Below, piece after piece: positions 34,122 to 41,812 of a DNA stretch of 63,582 nt (position 1 is its first letter; each line of letters opens with the position of its first letter). This DNA is from Rhodoblastus acidophilus (GTDB lineage Bacteria > Pseudomonadota > Alphaproteobacteria > Rhizobiales > Beijerinckiaceae): assembly GCF_009720655.1 (NCBI RefSeq), contig NZ_WNKS01000022.1:1-63582 (forward strand), read 5' to 3'. The notes beneath the pieces were generated by a model, which saw only the letters and a list, made by a program, of their open reading frames with translations, did no database searches and was not told the origin of the DNA. The translations under genes and the position numbers were made by a program.

Positions 34122-34436
34122 ATGGGAATCGATATCAAGTCGGAACGCGACGATCTCGCGGCGACGATCAACGACGCGGTCGTCGCGATCCGCGCCGCGC
34201 TGGCGGAATTCTCCGAAACCGCCGCGGGGCGGCGCGACGACGCGACAGAGGCGGTGAGGCGCGCCGGCGCGCGCGCCGCCGACCAGGCGGGGCATCTCGC
34301 CTCCGAGGCGCGCGCGACCGCGGATCGCGGCGTCGAGACGATTTCGGAGACGGTCGCAAAGAATCCGCTGGCGGCGCTCGCCATAGCCGCGGGCTTCGGC
34401 TTCATCCTGGCGCACCTGACCCGGAGCGCCCGCTAA
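34122..34436 (+). CDS. DUF883-like membrane-anchored protein
   Basis: The 104-residue protein has a long charged Ala-rich helix and a C-terminal hydrophobic segment (NPLAALAIAAGFGFILAHL) followed by a basic end, as in YqjD/ElaB relatives. GGAG stands 8 bp before the ATG. A consensus EcfG promoter drives it. Its last 35 bp overlap the convergent REC-kinase gene. Confidence 0.83.
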   Translation: MGIDIKSERDDLAATINDAVVAIRAALAEFSETAAGRRDDATEAVRRAGARAADQAGHLASEARATADRGVETISETVAKNPLAALAIAAGFGFILAHLTRSAR

Positions 34437-35511
34437 CCCAATCCTCCGGCCCTTCGCCCCGGTCGCGGGCGTCGAGGCCGAAATGCAGGCTGACGCGGCT
34501 TCCGGCGCCCTCGCCCGCGTAGCTGATTTCGCCCTGGACGTTCTGCGCCAGCGACTTCAGAATTTTCGAGCCGAGCCCCGTTCCCTTCGCCCGCTCTCGC
34601 GGGTCGAAGCCAACGCCGTCGTCGGACACGCAGAGGACGGCGCCCTCGCCCTCCCGTATCATGGCGATTCGGATCTCGCCCTCGTCGCCTTCGGCATAGG
34701 CGTATTTGTAGGCGTTGGTGACAAGTTCTCCAACCATCACCCCCAGCGACACCGCTTTGTCGGTGGTCACCGTGATCGGCTCGACCGCCACCGTCAGCCT
34801 GTGGCGGTCGCCGAGCTGCGTCCGCAGGTCGTCCACCAGCGATTCGAGGTAATCCTTGAGCGCCACCAGCCCGATGCGGTTGTGCATGTAAAGCCTGCGA
34901 TGCACGCCGCCCACGGCGGTGATGCGCGCCTGCGTCTCCTGAAGCGCCTGGATGGCGGCGGGATCGCTCAAGGCGCTGGTCTGCATGCGCACCATGGCTA
35001 CGATCAGGCCGAGACTGTTGGCGACGCGGTGGTTAACCTCGTGCAACAGCATCTCGGCCCGGTCGCGCGCCTCGCGCACCGCCTTCTGCTGCTCGTCCCG
35101 AATCCGCTTCAGCCGCCATCGCTCAAAGACATGTTCGATCGCAGCGGTCAGCAGCTCGAAAAACTCGTCGCCGCCATCCTTCACCACATATTCGTCGGCG
35201 CCGGATTTCAGCGCGGTCACCGCCGTGCGCGCGTTCATGTCGCCGGTGACATAGACGATGGGCGGGCGGATTTCGCGGGGACCGAGACGCGCCATGATGT
35301 CGAGGCCGGTTTCGCCGACCAGCGTGTGATCGAGCGTGATGACGTCGACGTCGCCCTCCGTGACACGGGCGATCACCTCGTCGCCGCTTTGCACGATCGT
35401 CGTGCGGTGGCCGCGCAGCGCGAGGCGCTTGCGCACAAGCGCGCCGAACCCCTCGTCGTCGTCAACGAACAGGATGCGCAGGTCAGAGCGGTATTCTGAA
35501 CCAAAGGGCAT
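34402..35511 (-). CDS. Receiver-HisKA_2 (HWE-like) histidine kinase
   Basis: The 369-residue protein has an N-terminal receiver (FVDDDEGFG, Asp in VITLDHTLVGETG, VYVTGD, Lys in VVKDGG) and a C-terminal kinase with a HisKA_2 H-box (LLHEVNHRVANSL, His near 168) and HATPase (GELVTNAYKYAY, VSDDGVGFDP, GTGLGSKI). Kinases of this class phosphorylate PhyR in several alphaproteobacteria. It is the last gene of the four-gene operon from 37615. It could be driven by the upstream receiver or act on PhyR; both are inferences. Confidence 0.92.
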   Translation of the reverse strand: MPFGSEYRSDLRILFVDDDEGFGALVRKRLALRGHRTTIVQSGDEVIARVTEGDVDVITLDHTLVGETGLDIMARLGPREIRPPIVYVTGDMNARTAVTALKSGADEYVVKDGGDEFFELLTAAIEHVFERWRLKRIRDEQQKAVREARDRAEMLLHEVNHRVANSLGLIVAMVRMQTSALSDPAAIQALQETQARITAVGGVHRRLYMHNRIGLVALKDYLESLVDDLRTQLGDRHRLTVAVEPITVTTDKAVSLGVMVGELVTNAYKYAYAEGDEGEIRIAMIREGEGAVLCVSDDGVGFDPRERAKGTGLGSKILKSLAQNVQGEISYAGEGAGSRVSLHFGLDARDRGEGPEDWVSGRSGSGAPG

Positions 35512-35533
35512 GGTTAGTCACGGCGGCCGGTCG

Positions 35534-35962
35534 TCAATCGAAAGGAACCTGGATCACGGACAGGAACAAGCCTAATTGCTGGATCGCGTTGGCAAAACGA
35601 TCATAGTTCAGCGGCTTGACGATGTACACATTGGCGCCGAGATCGTAGCACTTCTCCACCTCGCGCCTGTCGTCCGTGGTGGTCAAAACGATGACCGGCG
35701 CGCGACGCGTGTTGTCGTTGGACTTGAGCGCGGAGAGAATGTCGACGCCCGTCATGTCGGGCAGGTTGAGGTCGAGCAGGATCAGATAGGGCCGGCGCGG
35801 CGGCGTCGGACTGAACAAATAGTCCAGCGCCTGCGAACCGTTGGCGAAGGTGACGATGTCATTGGCGACCCCCGCGCGGCGAATGTTTTTTTCGATCAGA
35901 CGGGCGTGTCCCTCGTCGTCCTCGATCATCACGATCGAAACGGCGCGGTTGCGGTCAGACAT
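35534..35962 (-). CDS. Single-domain response regulator (Rcp1-like)
   Basis: The 142-residue receiver has MIEDDEGHARLIEKN, the phosphoacceptor in LILLDLNLPDMTG, VLTTTDD and YIVKPLNYDRF. This is the type usually paired with phytochrome-like or CHASE3 kinases. ATG 35962 follows GGAGG at 6 bp; it overlaps the end of the CHASE3 kinase gene by 8 bp. Confidence 0.9.
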   Translation of the reverse strand: MSDRNRAVSIVMIEDDEGHARLIEKNIRRAGVANDIVTFANGSQALDYLFSPTPPRRPYLILLDLNLPDMTGVDILSALKSNDNTRRAPVIVLTTTDDRREVEKCYDLGANVYIVKPLNYDRFANAIQQLGLFLSVIQVPFD

Positions 35963-37454
35963 TCCTGTCCTCCCTTGGCTCATGGTTGAGAAAAGCCCTG
36001 AGGTCGCTGGCCACAGTCACCGTAAAAACGCTGCCAGACTTGCCGTCCGAGCGCACCGTGACGTCGCCGCCCATGCGACGCGCCAGCGTGCGCACATGAG
36101 CAAGGCCAATGCCGTCGCCGGGCTGGTCCTGCGTTCCGGCGCGGCGGAACAGTTCGAAAATGCGGCTCTGGTCCTTGGCGGCGACGCCCCGCCCATTATC
36201 CTCGACCTCGATGCTCGTTTGAGTGGTCGTCTGTCGGCCGCGCAGCACAATGCGTCCAACCCGCGCGTCCGAGAGATATTTGGCCGCATTGTCGAGCAGG
36301 TTGGCGAGCACCTGTGAAAGCGCGTCGCGATCTCCGACCACGCTGGGCAGGCGGCCCTCGACTTCGACCTCCGCGCCAGCGCCGTTGAGGCGGTGCCGCA
36401 CGGTGGCGATACAGTCTCGCGCCAATTGATCGAGGTCGACGCTCTGGGGTTGCAACGCGAGCCCCCCGAGCCGCGACAGTCTTAGAATGCCCGCGATCAG
36501 CGCATCCATGCGGCTGGTGGAGGAGCGGATGAATTTCAGCGCCTCGGGTATGTCTTCCCTCACGGCGGCGATGGCCTTCTCTGCGCCGGGCTCGTCACGC
36601 GCAGTCTCCGCCAGCGGCTTCAGGCTGGCGAACGCATTCTCCAGCTCCCTGGCGAAACCGATGATGTTCACCAGCGGCGCGCGCAGATCGTGGCTGACGA
36701 TGTAGGCGTAGCGCTGGATTTCCTCATTGGCGCGCTTGAGGTCGCGGGTGCGCGCGGCCACTCGGGACTCCAGGGCGTCGTTGGCCGCGGCGAGGTTTTG
36801 TTGCGCCACGGCCAGCGCGCTTGAATGGCGGACCTGTTGCGCCACGGCCAAGCCCGCCAGCAGGAAAACGGCGACGGAGCCGAGCACGTTGAGCACGGTC
36901 ATCTTGTCGGCGCTGTCCTGCAATTCGACGATCCATTGCTTGCGCATCGTCGCGAGCCGGTCCAGTTCGGCAATGGTCAATTCGCGGATGCGCGACATCA
37001 GCTCGCGTCCATGATTGGCGCGCACGATGTCGATCGCGGCTTCACGCTGGCCCGCCTGCGCCAAAGCGACGGTCTTGTCCAACTCGTCGTATTTTTTCGA
37101 CACGATCTCGCGCAACGCGTCAAGGCCGCGCGCGTCCACGTTCAGTTGCCCGAGTTTTTGCACGGCGATAGCGAGATTCTCTTCACCGCGGGCTCGCGCC
37201 GCGCGAAACGGGTCGAGATAATTGGGATCGTTGACGAGCAAATAGCCGCGCTGACTTGATTCCGCTTCCAGGACCTGGGTGTAGACGCCAGAGATCCTCA
37301 CTTCGGCGACGGCGAGGCGGGCGACGGCCTTGGCGAGGCTCTCGGTCTTTTCCGAAAACACATGTGCGCCATAGGCGAGCGCGAGCAGCACCGCGACTCC
37401 GGCGGCCGCCAGCACTGCGTTGAGGTTTTTCAGGCTCGGCTCCGCCCGTTTCAT
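35955..37454 (-). CDS. CHASE3-domain sensor histidine kinase
   Basis: The 499-residue inner-membrane kinase has a first helix at about 15-33, a CHASE3-type periplasmic domain (about 38-180, [15 protein letters not shown]), a second helix ([20 protein letters not shown]), a short coiled coil, HisKA ([16 protein letters not shown]) and HATPase ([33 protein letters not shown]). The ATG overlaps the DUF1328 stop (ATGA). Probable path: this kinase to the Rcp1-like receiver, and perhaps on to the HisKA_2 kinase and PhyR. Confidence 0.93.
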   Translation of the reverse strand: MKRAEPSLKNLNAVLAAAGVAVLLALAYGAHVFSEKTESLAKAVARLAVAEVRISGVYTQVLEAESSQRGYLLVNDPNYLDPFRAARARGEENLAIAVQKLGQLNVDARGLDALREIVSKKYDELDKTVALAQAGQREAAIDIVRANHGRELMSRIRELTIAELDRLATMRKQWIVELQDSADKMTVLNVLGSVAVFLLAGLAVAQQVRHSSALAVAQQNLAAANDALESRVAARTRDLKRANEEIQRYAYIVSHDLRAPLVNIIGFARELENAFASLKPLAETARDEPGAEKAIAAVREDIPEALKFIRSSTSRMDALIAGILRLSRLGGLALQPQSVDLDQLARDCIATVRHRLNGAGAEVEVEGRLPSVVGDRDALSQVLANLLDNAAKYLSDARVGRIVLRGRQTTTQTSIEVEDNGRGVAAKDQSRIFELFRRAGTQDQPGDGIGLAHVRTLARRMGGDVTVRSDGKSGSVFTVTVASDLRAFLNHEPREDRNV

Positions 37455-37615
37455 GCCCCGCCAAACACTTGCATGATGAGCGAGACGAGGAAGAACACCA
37501 GGAAGACGCCGAAAATGATGCGCGCGACGCCGGCGGAGGCGGAGGCCAGCCCCGTAAAGCCGAGCGCGCCGGCGACCAGCGCCACCGCCAGGAAAACGAG
37601 GGTCCAATAAAGCAT
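37451..37615 (-). CDS. DUF1328 (YtjA-like) mini membrane protein
   Basis: The 54-residue protein ([20 protein letters not shown], then [20 protein letters not shown]) has two hydrophobic helices joined by a short Gly/Ala/Ser loop, as in DUF1328. It leads the kinase operon and overlaps the kinase start by 4 bp. An EcfG promoter lies 36 bp upstream of its ATG. Confidence 0.9.
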   Translation of the reverse strand: MLYWTLVFLAVALVAGALGFTGLASASAGVARIIFGVFLVFFLVSLIMQVFGGA

Positions 37616-37650
37616 TGTCGCGCCTCCGCGCTGCGAATGAGTTGAACGGC

Positions 37651-37676
37651 AACGGCCCAGGGCGAGGCGTGGTTCC
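37651..37676 (-). promoter_or_regulatory. EcfG promoter of the DUF1328-kinase operon
   Basis: GGAAC at 37676-37672, 17 bp, then CGTT at 37654-37651. It would put the kinases under EcfG and give positive feedback. Confidence 0.8.
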
Positions 37677-37742
37677 GCTTGGGCGCGAGGCCGCGCGAAT
37701 AAATTTCGCCCCTGCGCCGGGAACGCACGACGGCTCATCCGG

Positions 37743-38083
37743 TTACCTCAACCGAGCGTTGCAACAAGCGAAGGACGTTTCATCGCCAATGTGGAAGTCT
37801 TGGGCGCGAAGCCGCGCGTCGAATCCATGCAATCCGGCATCGACCCGGCCGCCCCCGCAAAAATCGCGGAGAACCTGCGCGAGATCCCGAGCCCCGCGAG
37901 GAGATCTTGGAGGAGATCTTGGAGGAGCTGATCGCCGACCATGAGGCGGCTGTCCGCGTGATGCGCCAGGCCGCACTGAACGCCGAGGACCAGAAGGACA
38001 TGGTCACCCACGACATGCTGGTTTCGCGCATGGAATGGCGCGAGAAAACCATCTGGATGCTGCGCGCTGTCATCACGAAGTGA
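37743..38083 (+). pseudogene. Broken Dps/ferritin-like gene
   Basis: One plus-strand frame reads [20 protein letters not shown] then GAKPRVESMQSGIDPAAPAK and IAENLREI. After about 37900 a second frame continues as EILEELIADHEAAVRVMRQA, AEDQKDMVTHDML and EWREKTIWMLRAVITK, ending at the TGA at 38081. The second part resembles the C-terminal helices of Dps/ferritin-like proteins. No start codon leads the first part and the frames are joined by a shift near a duplicated 12-bp unit (GAGATCTTGGAG twice), so it is a decayed gene. The family call is moderate. Confidence 0.65.
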
Positions 38084-38093
38084 GGAGGAGGCA

Positions 38094-38171
38094 ATGGGAC
38101 GTGGAATTCTGCTTTGGCTGATCGGCGTGCCGATACCGATCATTCTCCTGATCGCTTTCCTCTACCGCTGA
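38094..38171 (+). CDS. 25-residue hydrophobic peptide
   Basis: The frame encodes MGRGILLWLIGVPIPIILLI followed by AFLYR. A very strong ribosome site (GAGGAGGAGG) precedes the ATG and a terminator follows 12 bp after the stop. I recall similar tiny MGRGILLWL-type proteins in Rhizobiales. It would form one transmembrane helix with a Pro kink. Function is unknown. Confidence 0.75.
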   Translation: MGRGILLWLIGVPIPIILLIAFLYR

Positions 38172-38183
38172 CGGCGGTCAGAA

Positions 38184-38211
38184 GGGCGCCGCGCGAGCGG
38201 CGCTCTTTTTT
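38184..38211 (+). terminator. Rho-independent terminator
   Basis: GCGCCGC at 38186-38192 pairs with GCGGCGC at 38197-38203, followed by TCTTTTTTG. It ends the transcript of the 25-residue peptide. Confidence 0.85.
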
Positions 38212-38252
38212 GCGCGTCTTGCAAGCAGCCGCGCTTCGCGCATCATGGGGGC

Positions 38253-39572
38253 ATGACAGAGAGAACCGCCTCCCAGTTCTGGACCCATCTCCACAGCGAC
38301 CGCCGCTACCTCGCCATGCTCGGCCTCGGCGTGGCCTCCGGCATGCCCTATCTGCTCGTTTATGTGACGCAGTCGGCCTGGTTGTCCGAAGCCAAACTGC
38401 CGTTAGAGACCATCGGCCTCATGAGCTGGCTGACCTTCGCCTACAAGCTCAAGTTTTTGTGGGCGCCGCTGCTGGACCAGTACGATCCGCCGCTGCTCGG
38501 ACGTTTGGGGCGCCGGCGCGGTTGGATCATCACAGCGCAGGCCGGCGTCGCCGCGTCGCTGACAGGCATCGCCTTCGGCGACCCCGCCCATGCGCTGGCC
38601 TGGACCGTGTTGTTCTCGCTGGCTCTCGGCGTGGTCGGCGCGACCCAGGACATCGTCATCGACGGATGGCGCATCAATGCGGTCCCGCAGGAAAAACAGG
38701 CGCTGATGACCACTTTTTCCGAGACCGGGTACCGGATCGGCGTGTTTGTGGCGGGAGCGGGCGCGCTTTACATTGCTTCCGCCTGGGGATGGAAAGTCTC
38801 GTATCTGTGCATGGCGGCGATGATGCTGCCGGGGGCGGCGGCGGCGATCCTGGCGCCCGAACCGGAGATCGACCGGGTTCACGCGAAGCACAGGGAGCGT
38901 CCCGGGCTGGTCCGCGCCATCTGGGAGCCGATCCGCGAACTGGTCGCGCGGCTCGGCCCACTGGCCATTCCCATCCTGCTGCTGATCGCGGGTTTTCGCA
39001 TGCCCGGCTACATTTCCAACGCCATGGCCATGCCGCTGTTCAAGAGCCTGCACTATTCCGACGCCGACATCGCCACGGTCACAAAGGTCTTTGGCTTCGG
39101 GGTGGCGCTCGGAGGCGCGTTCCTGTGCTCCTATCTCGTGCCGCGCCTGGGGCTGATGACCTCGCTGCTGATCGGCACGGTGGCGGGGTCCGCCTCGCAC
39201 CTCAGCCTCGCCTGGCTGGCGGCCCATGGCGGCGAATTCTGGGCCTTCGCGCTCGCGGTGAGCGTGGATTCCTTCGCCTATTCCTTTGCCTCCGTTGTCC
39301 TGATCACCTTCATGTCGTCGCTGGCCAATGCCGAATTCGCGGGCAGCCAATTTGCGCTGATGACCTCGCTTTGCGCCATGCCGGGATTTTTTCTCGCGGG
39401 TCTCGGCGGCTTCGTCGCGGAGCGCACGGGCTTCGTCTGGTTTTTCACGCTGACCTCGCTGATCGGCCTGCCGGTGGCGGCGCTGTGCTATTGGCTATGG
39501 CGCAGGCATGGCGAGGACCTGGTCAGGATGGAGAAGACCGCCGAGGCGGCGGGAGTCGCGAGCCCGCATTAG
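38253..39572 (+). CDS. AmpG-like MFS muropeptide permease
   Basis: The 439-residue protein has about twelve hydrophobic segments and the AmpG-type N-terminus (MLGLGVASGMPYLLVYVTQS, LSWLTFAYKLKFLWAPLLDQ-like loop). It also has the conserved GATQDIVIDGWRI. AmpG carries anhydro-muropeptides from periplasm to cytosol for recycling. Length fits the shorter alphaproteobacterial forms. The stop TAG lies within repeat A copy 5. Confidence 0.88.
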   Translation: MTERTASQFWTHLHSDRRYLAMLGLGVASGMPYLLVYVTQSAWLSEAKLPLETIGLMSWLTFAYKLKFLWAPLLDQYDPPLLGRLGRRRGWIITAQAGVAASLTGIAFGDPAHALAWTVLFSLALGVVGATQDIVIDGWRINAVPQEKQALMTTFSETGYRIGVFVAGAGALYIASAWGWKVSYLCMAAMMLPGAAAAILAPEPEIDRVHAKHRERPGLVRAIWEPIRELVARLGPLAIPILLLIAGFRMPGYISNAMAMPLFKSLHYSDADIATVTKVFGFGVALGGAFLCSYLVPRLGLMTSLLIGTVAGSASHLSLAWLAAHGGEFWAFALAVSVDSFAYSFASVVLITFMSSLANAEFAGSQFALMTSLCAMPGFFLAGLGGFVAERTGFVWFFTLTSLIGLPVAALCYWLWRRHGEDLVRMEKTAEAAGVASPH

Positions 39573-39676
39573 AGCATTTTCAATGCGAAATGGATGCCGG
39601 CTTGCGTTAAGAAAATACTTCAAAACAATAACTTAGATCTTTTTCATGTTTCCATGAAACGTGAAACAGATCTGGA
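39571..39676 (+). repeat. Intergenic repeat family A, copy 5 (full, diverged)
   Basis: It begins inside the TAG stop of the permease gene (TTAGAGC), keeps GGATGCCGG and the TTTTTCATGTTTCCATGAAA palindrome, and ends ATCTGG. It is more diverged than the copies at 5666 and 16191. Confidence 0.8.
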
Positions 39677-39692
39677 ACGGCGAGTCGCGCCG

Positions 39693-39708
39693 TTAACCAT
39701 TTGTTAAC
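39693..39708 (+). promoter_or_regulatory. CtrA-type box upstream of the XRE gene
   Basis: TTAA (39693-39696), 7 bp, TTAAC (39704-39708) matches the CtrA consensus TTAA-N7-TTAAC exactly. It lies 56 bp before the XRE start codon. Confidence 0.65.
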
Positions 39709-39763
39709 CAAATCGCAGATACAACCCCAGCGTGACTATTGGTCATGTTCACAACCTAACGTA

Positions 39764-40048
39764 ATGAGGTCCAGCGTGCCCACTGCAAACATCATCGATC
39801 GCACCATCGGGTCTCGGCTTCGCGCGGAAAGGCTTGCGCGCCAGCTCGACGCCCCGTCCTTCGCGGAAAGCGTCGGCGTGACTCCGGACAGGCTGGAGGC
39901 GTTCGAGACCGGTTTTGACCGCATCGATGCGCGCACAATGGTGGAGATTTGTAGACGATTGAACATCGGAATCCGTCACTTCTTCGAGCCTTGGACCGAC
40001 ACGCTCTCGAGCTCCGAAAAGGCCGCCTGGCCCCTCGCTGCTGAATGA
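39764..40048 (+). CDS. Small XRE-family DNA-binding protein
   Basis: The 94-residue protein has a helix-turn-helix at about residues 14-72 (IGSRLRAERLARQLDAPSFA, then VGVTPDRLEAFETG and VEICRRLNIGIRHFF). No sensor domain follows. GTG 39776 is an alternative start. A CtrA-type box is in the promoter region and repeat B copy 3 begins at the stop codon. The target is unknown. Confidence 0.78.
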   Translation: MRSSVPTANIIDRTIGSRLRAERLARQLDAPSFAESVGVTPDRLEAFETGFDRIDARTMVEICRRLNIGIRHFFEPWTDTLSSSEKAAWPLAAE

Positions 40049-40172
40049 TACGGTTTCCGCAAGATCGCTTCGCGATCCGCGAAAACGAAATCGCGCGGAA
40101 ATCCTTAGGGCGAAGGGCGAATCTCCGCGCGAGCGGAATACGATTTCCGAACTGATCCTTCGGAAATCGTAT
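40048..40172 (+). repeat. Intergenic repeat family B, copy 3
   Basis: It starts at the last base of the XRE stop codon (TGATACGG) and ends GGAAATCGTAT. Confidence 0.87.
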
Positions 40173-40192
40173 GAGGCGGGATCAGGCGCCGG

Positions 40193-40387
40193 TCAGGCCG
40201 CAGAATTCCTCCGCTTCGGCGCGCTCGGCGCGCGTTTTTGGGCGCGTACGCTCTTGAGCGCCTGATCGATATGGCGAATGGCGCGCATCAGGGCTGAACG
40301 ATCGGCGGGGGCCGCCGTCAGTTCCGCCTGCGCAAAAAGCAGATCGATCTCGATGCGGTCGGAAAAATCGTTTTTGACGGCGATCAT
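40193..40387 (-). CDS. Small hypothetical protein
   Basis: The 64-residue protein (MIAVKNDFSDRIEIDLLFAQ) is mostly helical with a Lys/Arg-rich tail (SVRAQKRAPSAPKRR). The start is uncertain: TTG at 40429 would add 14 residues, and the best ribosome site (GGAG) lies 12 bp before 40387. No family is recognised. Confidence 0.5.
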   Translation of the reverse strand: MIAVKNDFSDRIEIDLLFAQAELTAAPADRSALMRAIRHIDQALKSVRAQKRAPSAPKRRNSAA

Positions 40388-40460
40388 CGCGTGAGCTTTC
40401 TCCGTTGATGCGCCATGGTCTAAGCTCAAGCTTTCGCCAAGCTTGCAGGGGCGTTCGCCG

Positions 40461-40492
40461 AAAAAAAAGCGCGCCCCGAAGGACGCGCTTTT
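40461..40492 (-). terminator. Rho-independent terminator of the GNAT gene
   Basis: AAGCGCG at 40467-40473 pairs with CGCGCTT at 40484-40490. On the minus strand the stem ends in eight T. Confidence 0.88.
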
Positions 40493-40510
40493 CTCAATTA
40501 TGCCTGAGCC

Positions 40511-41104
40511 TTAAGCTGCGCCGCGCTGCTGCATGGAGAACACGCGGGTCTGCAGGTCCAGGATAGCCGTGGCGAAGCTGGTCGCATTGTCGGCGAACTC
40601 GCCCCAGATCGAGGCGGCGCTCGGCGCGCGCGCCACCAGCTTGCCGGAGACATCGTCGGTCTCGAAGCGCAGATCGGCCGAGAACTTGCGCGCCAGGCCC
40701 TGCATCGCGACATTGCCCGACAGGCAGGTCATGTAGAGCGCGTCGGCGCGGCGGTTCCTGGCTGCGCGCACGATGCGCGACATCAGCTCGGTGCCCACGC
40801 CGCGACGGCGCCAGTCCTTTTCCACTGAGAACGCCGCTTCCACGGAGCCGCCGATGATGTTGTTGCCGACAGACCGCAACTCACCCGCCCCGCGCAACAC
40901 GCCGTCCACGTAATAACCATAGATCACGTCGTCGATGCCGAAGCAGCGTTCTGCGTAGCGGATAAGAAAGTCATCGTTGACCGCCATTGCGAAGCGGTCG
41001 TACCGGCTCTTGGCGTCCAGACGCAGCAGATGGTCCCGGAACGCCGGCAGGTCGGCCGGCCAAAGTCTGCGAACAACGCCTCCATGGATCATAGCCTGTT
41101 CCAT
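40511..41104 (-). CDS. GNAT family N-acetyltransferase
   Basis: The 197-residue protein has the GNAT core at about residues 10-150: RRLWPADLPAFRDHLLRLD, then AAFSVEKDWRRRGVGTELMS with the acetyl-CoA loop RRRGVG. A C-terminal tail of about 40 residues is polar. The substrate is unknown. It has a good sigma-70 promoter upstream and a terminator 19 bp downstream, so it is a one-gene unit. Confidence 0.88.
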   Translation of the reverse strand: MEQAMIHGGVVRRLWPADLPAFRDHLLRLDAKSRYDRFAMAVNDDFLIRYAERCFGIDDVIYGYYVDGVLRGAGELRSVGNNIIGGSVEAAFSVEKDWRRRGVGTELMSRIVRAARNRRADALYMTCLSGNVAMQGLARKFSADLRFETDDVSGKLVARAPSAASIWGEFADNATSFATAILDLQTRVFSMQQRGAA

Positions 41105-41186
41105 GTGGTCTTCCTATTCCTCTGCGCGGCCGCAAGGCCGCTGTGGATCAATGCCCCCCTCGCAGAGCGTTTCCCCTGTTACGCTT

Positions 41187-41215
41187 ATTATGGTGCAGCG
41201 CAGCAAAAAGTTCAA
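41187..41215 (-). promoter_or_regulatory. Sigma-70-type promoter of the GNAT gene
   Basis: TTGAAC at 41215-41210, 17 bp, CATAAT at 41192-41187 on the minus strand. The start codon is 82 bp downstream. The remaining gap to 41384 shows no gene. Confidence 0.7.
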
Positions 41216-41384
41216 GGGTAAACATCGAGCAGGTGACTGAAGTCATGGTTTTACCTGGATTTGACCATAATTCCTGTCTACCACGCCAACCTTGCCCGGA
41301 GTTGGCTCTACTCGCTTCTACACTTTCTTTTGCACTGCAACACACTTGCGCACCTGGCCAGCGGCGCCATTTTATTGAGCCGTA

Positions 41385-41786
41385 TCAAGCCAAAAGCTCA
41401 ACCAGCGCAGGAATCAACGGCTCATCGGCTGGAGGCATCGAATAGTCCCGCAACATGGGCGGCGCAACCCATTTCAGCCTTTGACCTTCGCGTGCGGCAA
41501 TATGTCCTTCCCAACGCCGACAAATATAAAGTGGCATCAATAGATGAAAATCTGGATAACCATGACTGGCGAAAGTAAGCGGGGCGAGGCAAGCTTCTTT
41601 TACGTCGATGCCGAGCTCCTCGCGTAATTCGCGGATGAGCGCCTGTTCCGGGCGCTCGTTCGCGTCGATCTTGCCGCCGGGAAACTCCCAAAGGCCGGCG
41701 AGCGTCTTGCCCTCCGGCCTCTGCGCGATCAGGACGCGATTGTCTGCGTCAACCAGGGCGACGGCGACGACAAGCAGCAGCTTCAT
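41385..41786 (-). CDS. mutT: 8-oxo-dGTP diphosphatase MutT
   Basis: The 133-residue Nudix enzyme carries the box GGKIDANERPEQALIRELRE followed by ELGI, and begins with LLLVVAVALVDADNRVLIAQ like MutT. It clears oxidised dGTP to prevent A:T to C:G mutation. It lies 26 bp downstream of argJ on the same strand, so the two are probably cotranscribed. Confidence 0.93.
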   Translation of the reverse strand: MKLLLVVAVALVDADNRVLIAQRPEGKTLAGLWEFPGGKIDANERPEQALIRELREELGIDVKEACLAPLTFASHGYPDFHLLMPLYICRRWEGHIAAREGQRLKWVAPPMLRDYSMPPADEPLIPALVELLA

Positions 41787-41812
41787 TGTGTTTCCTAAGC
41801 AGGCGGGCGACG

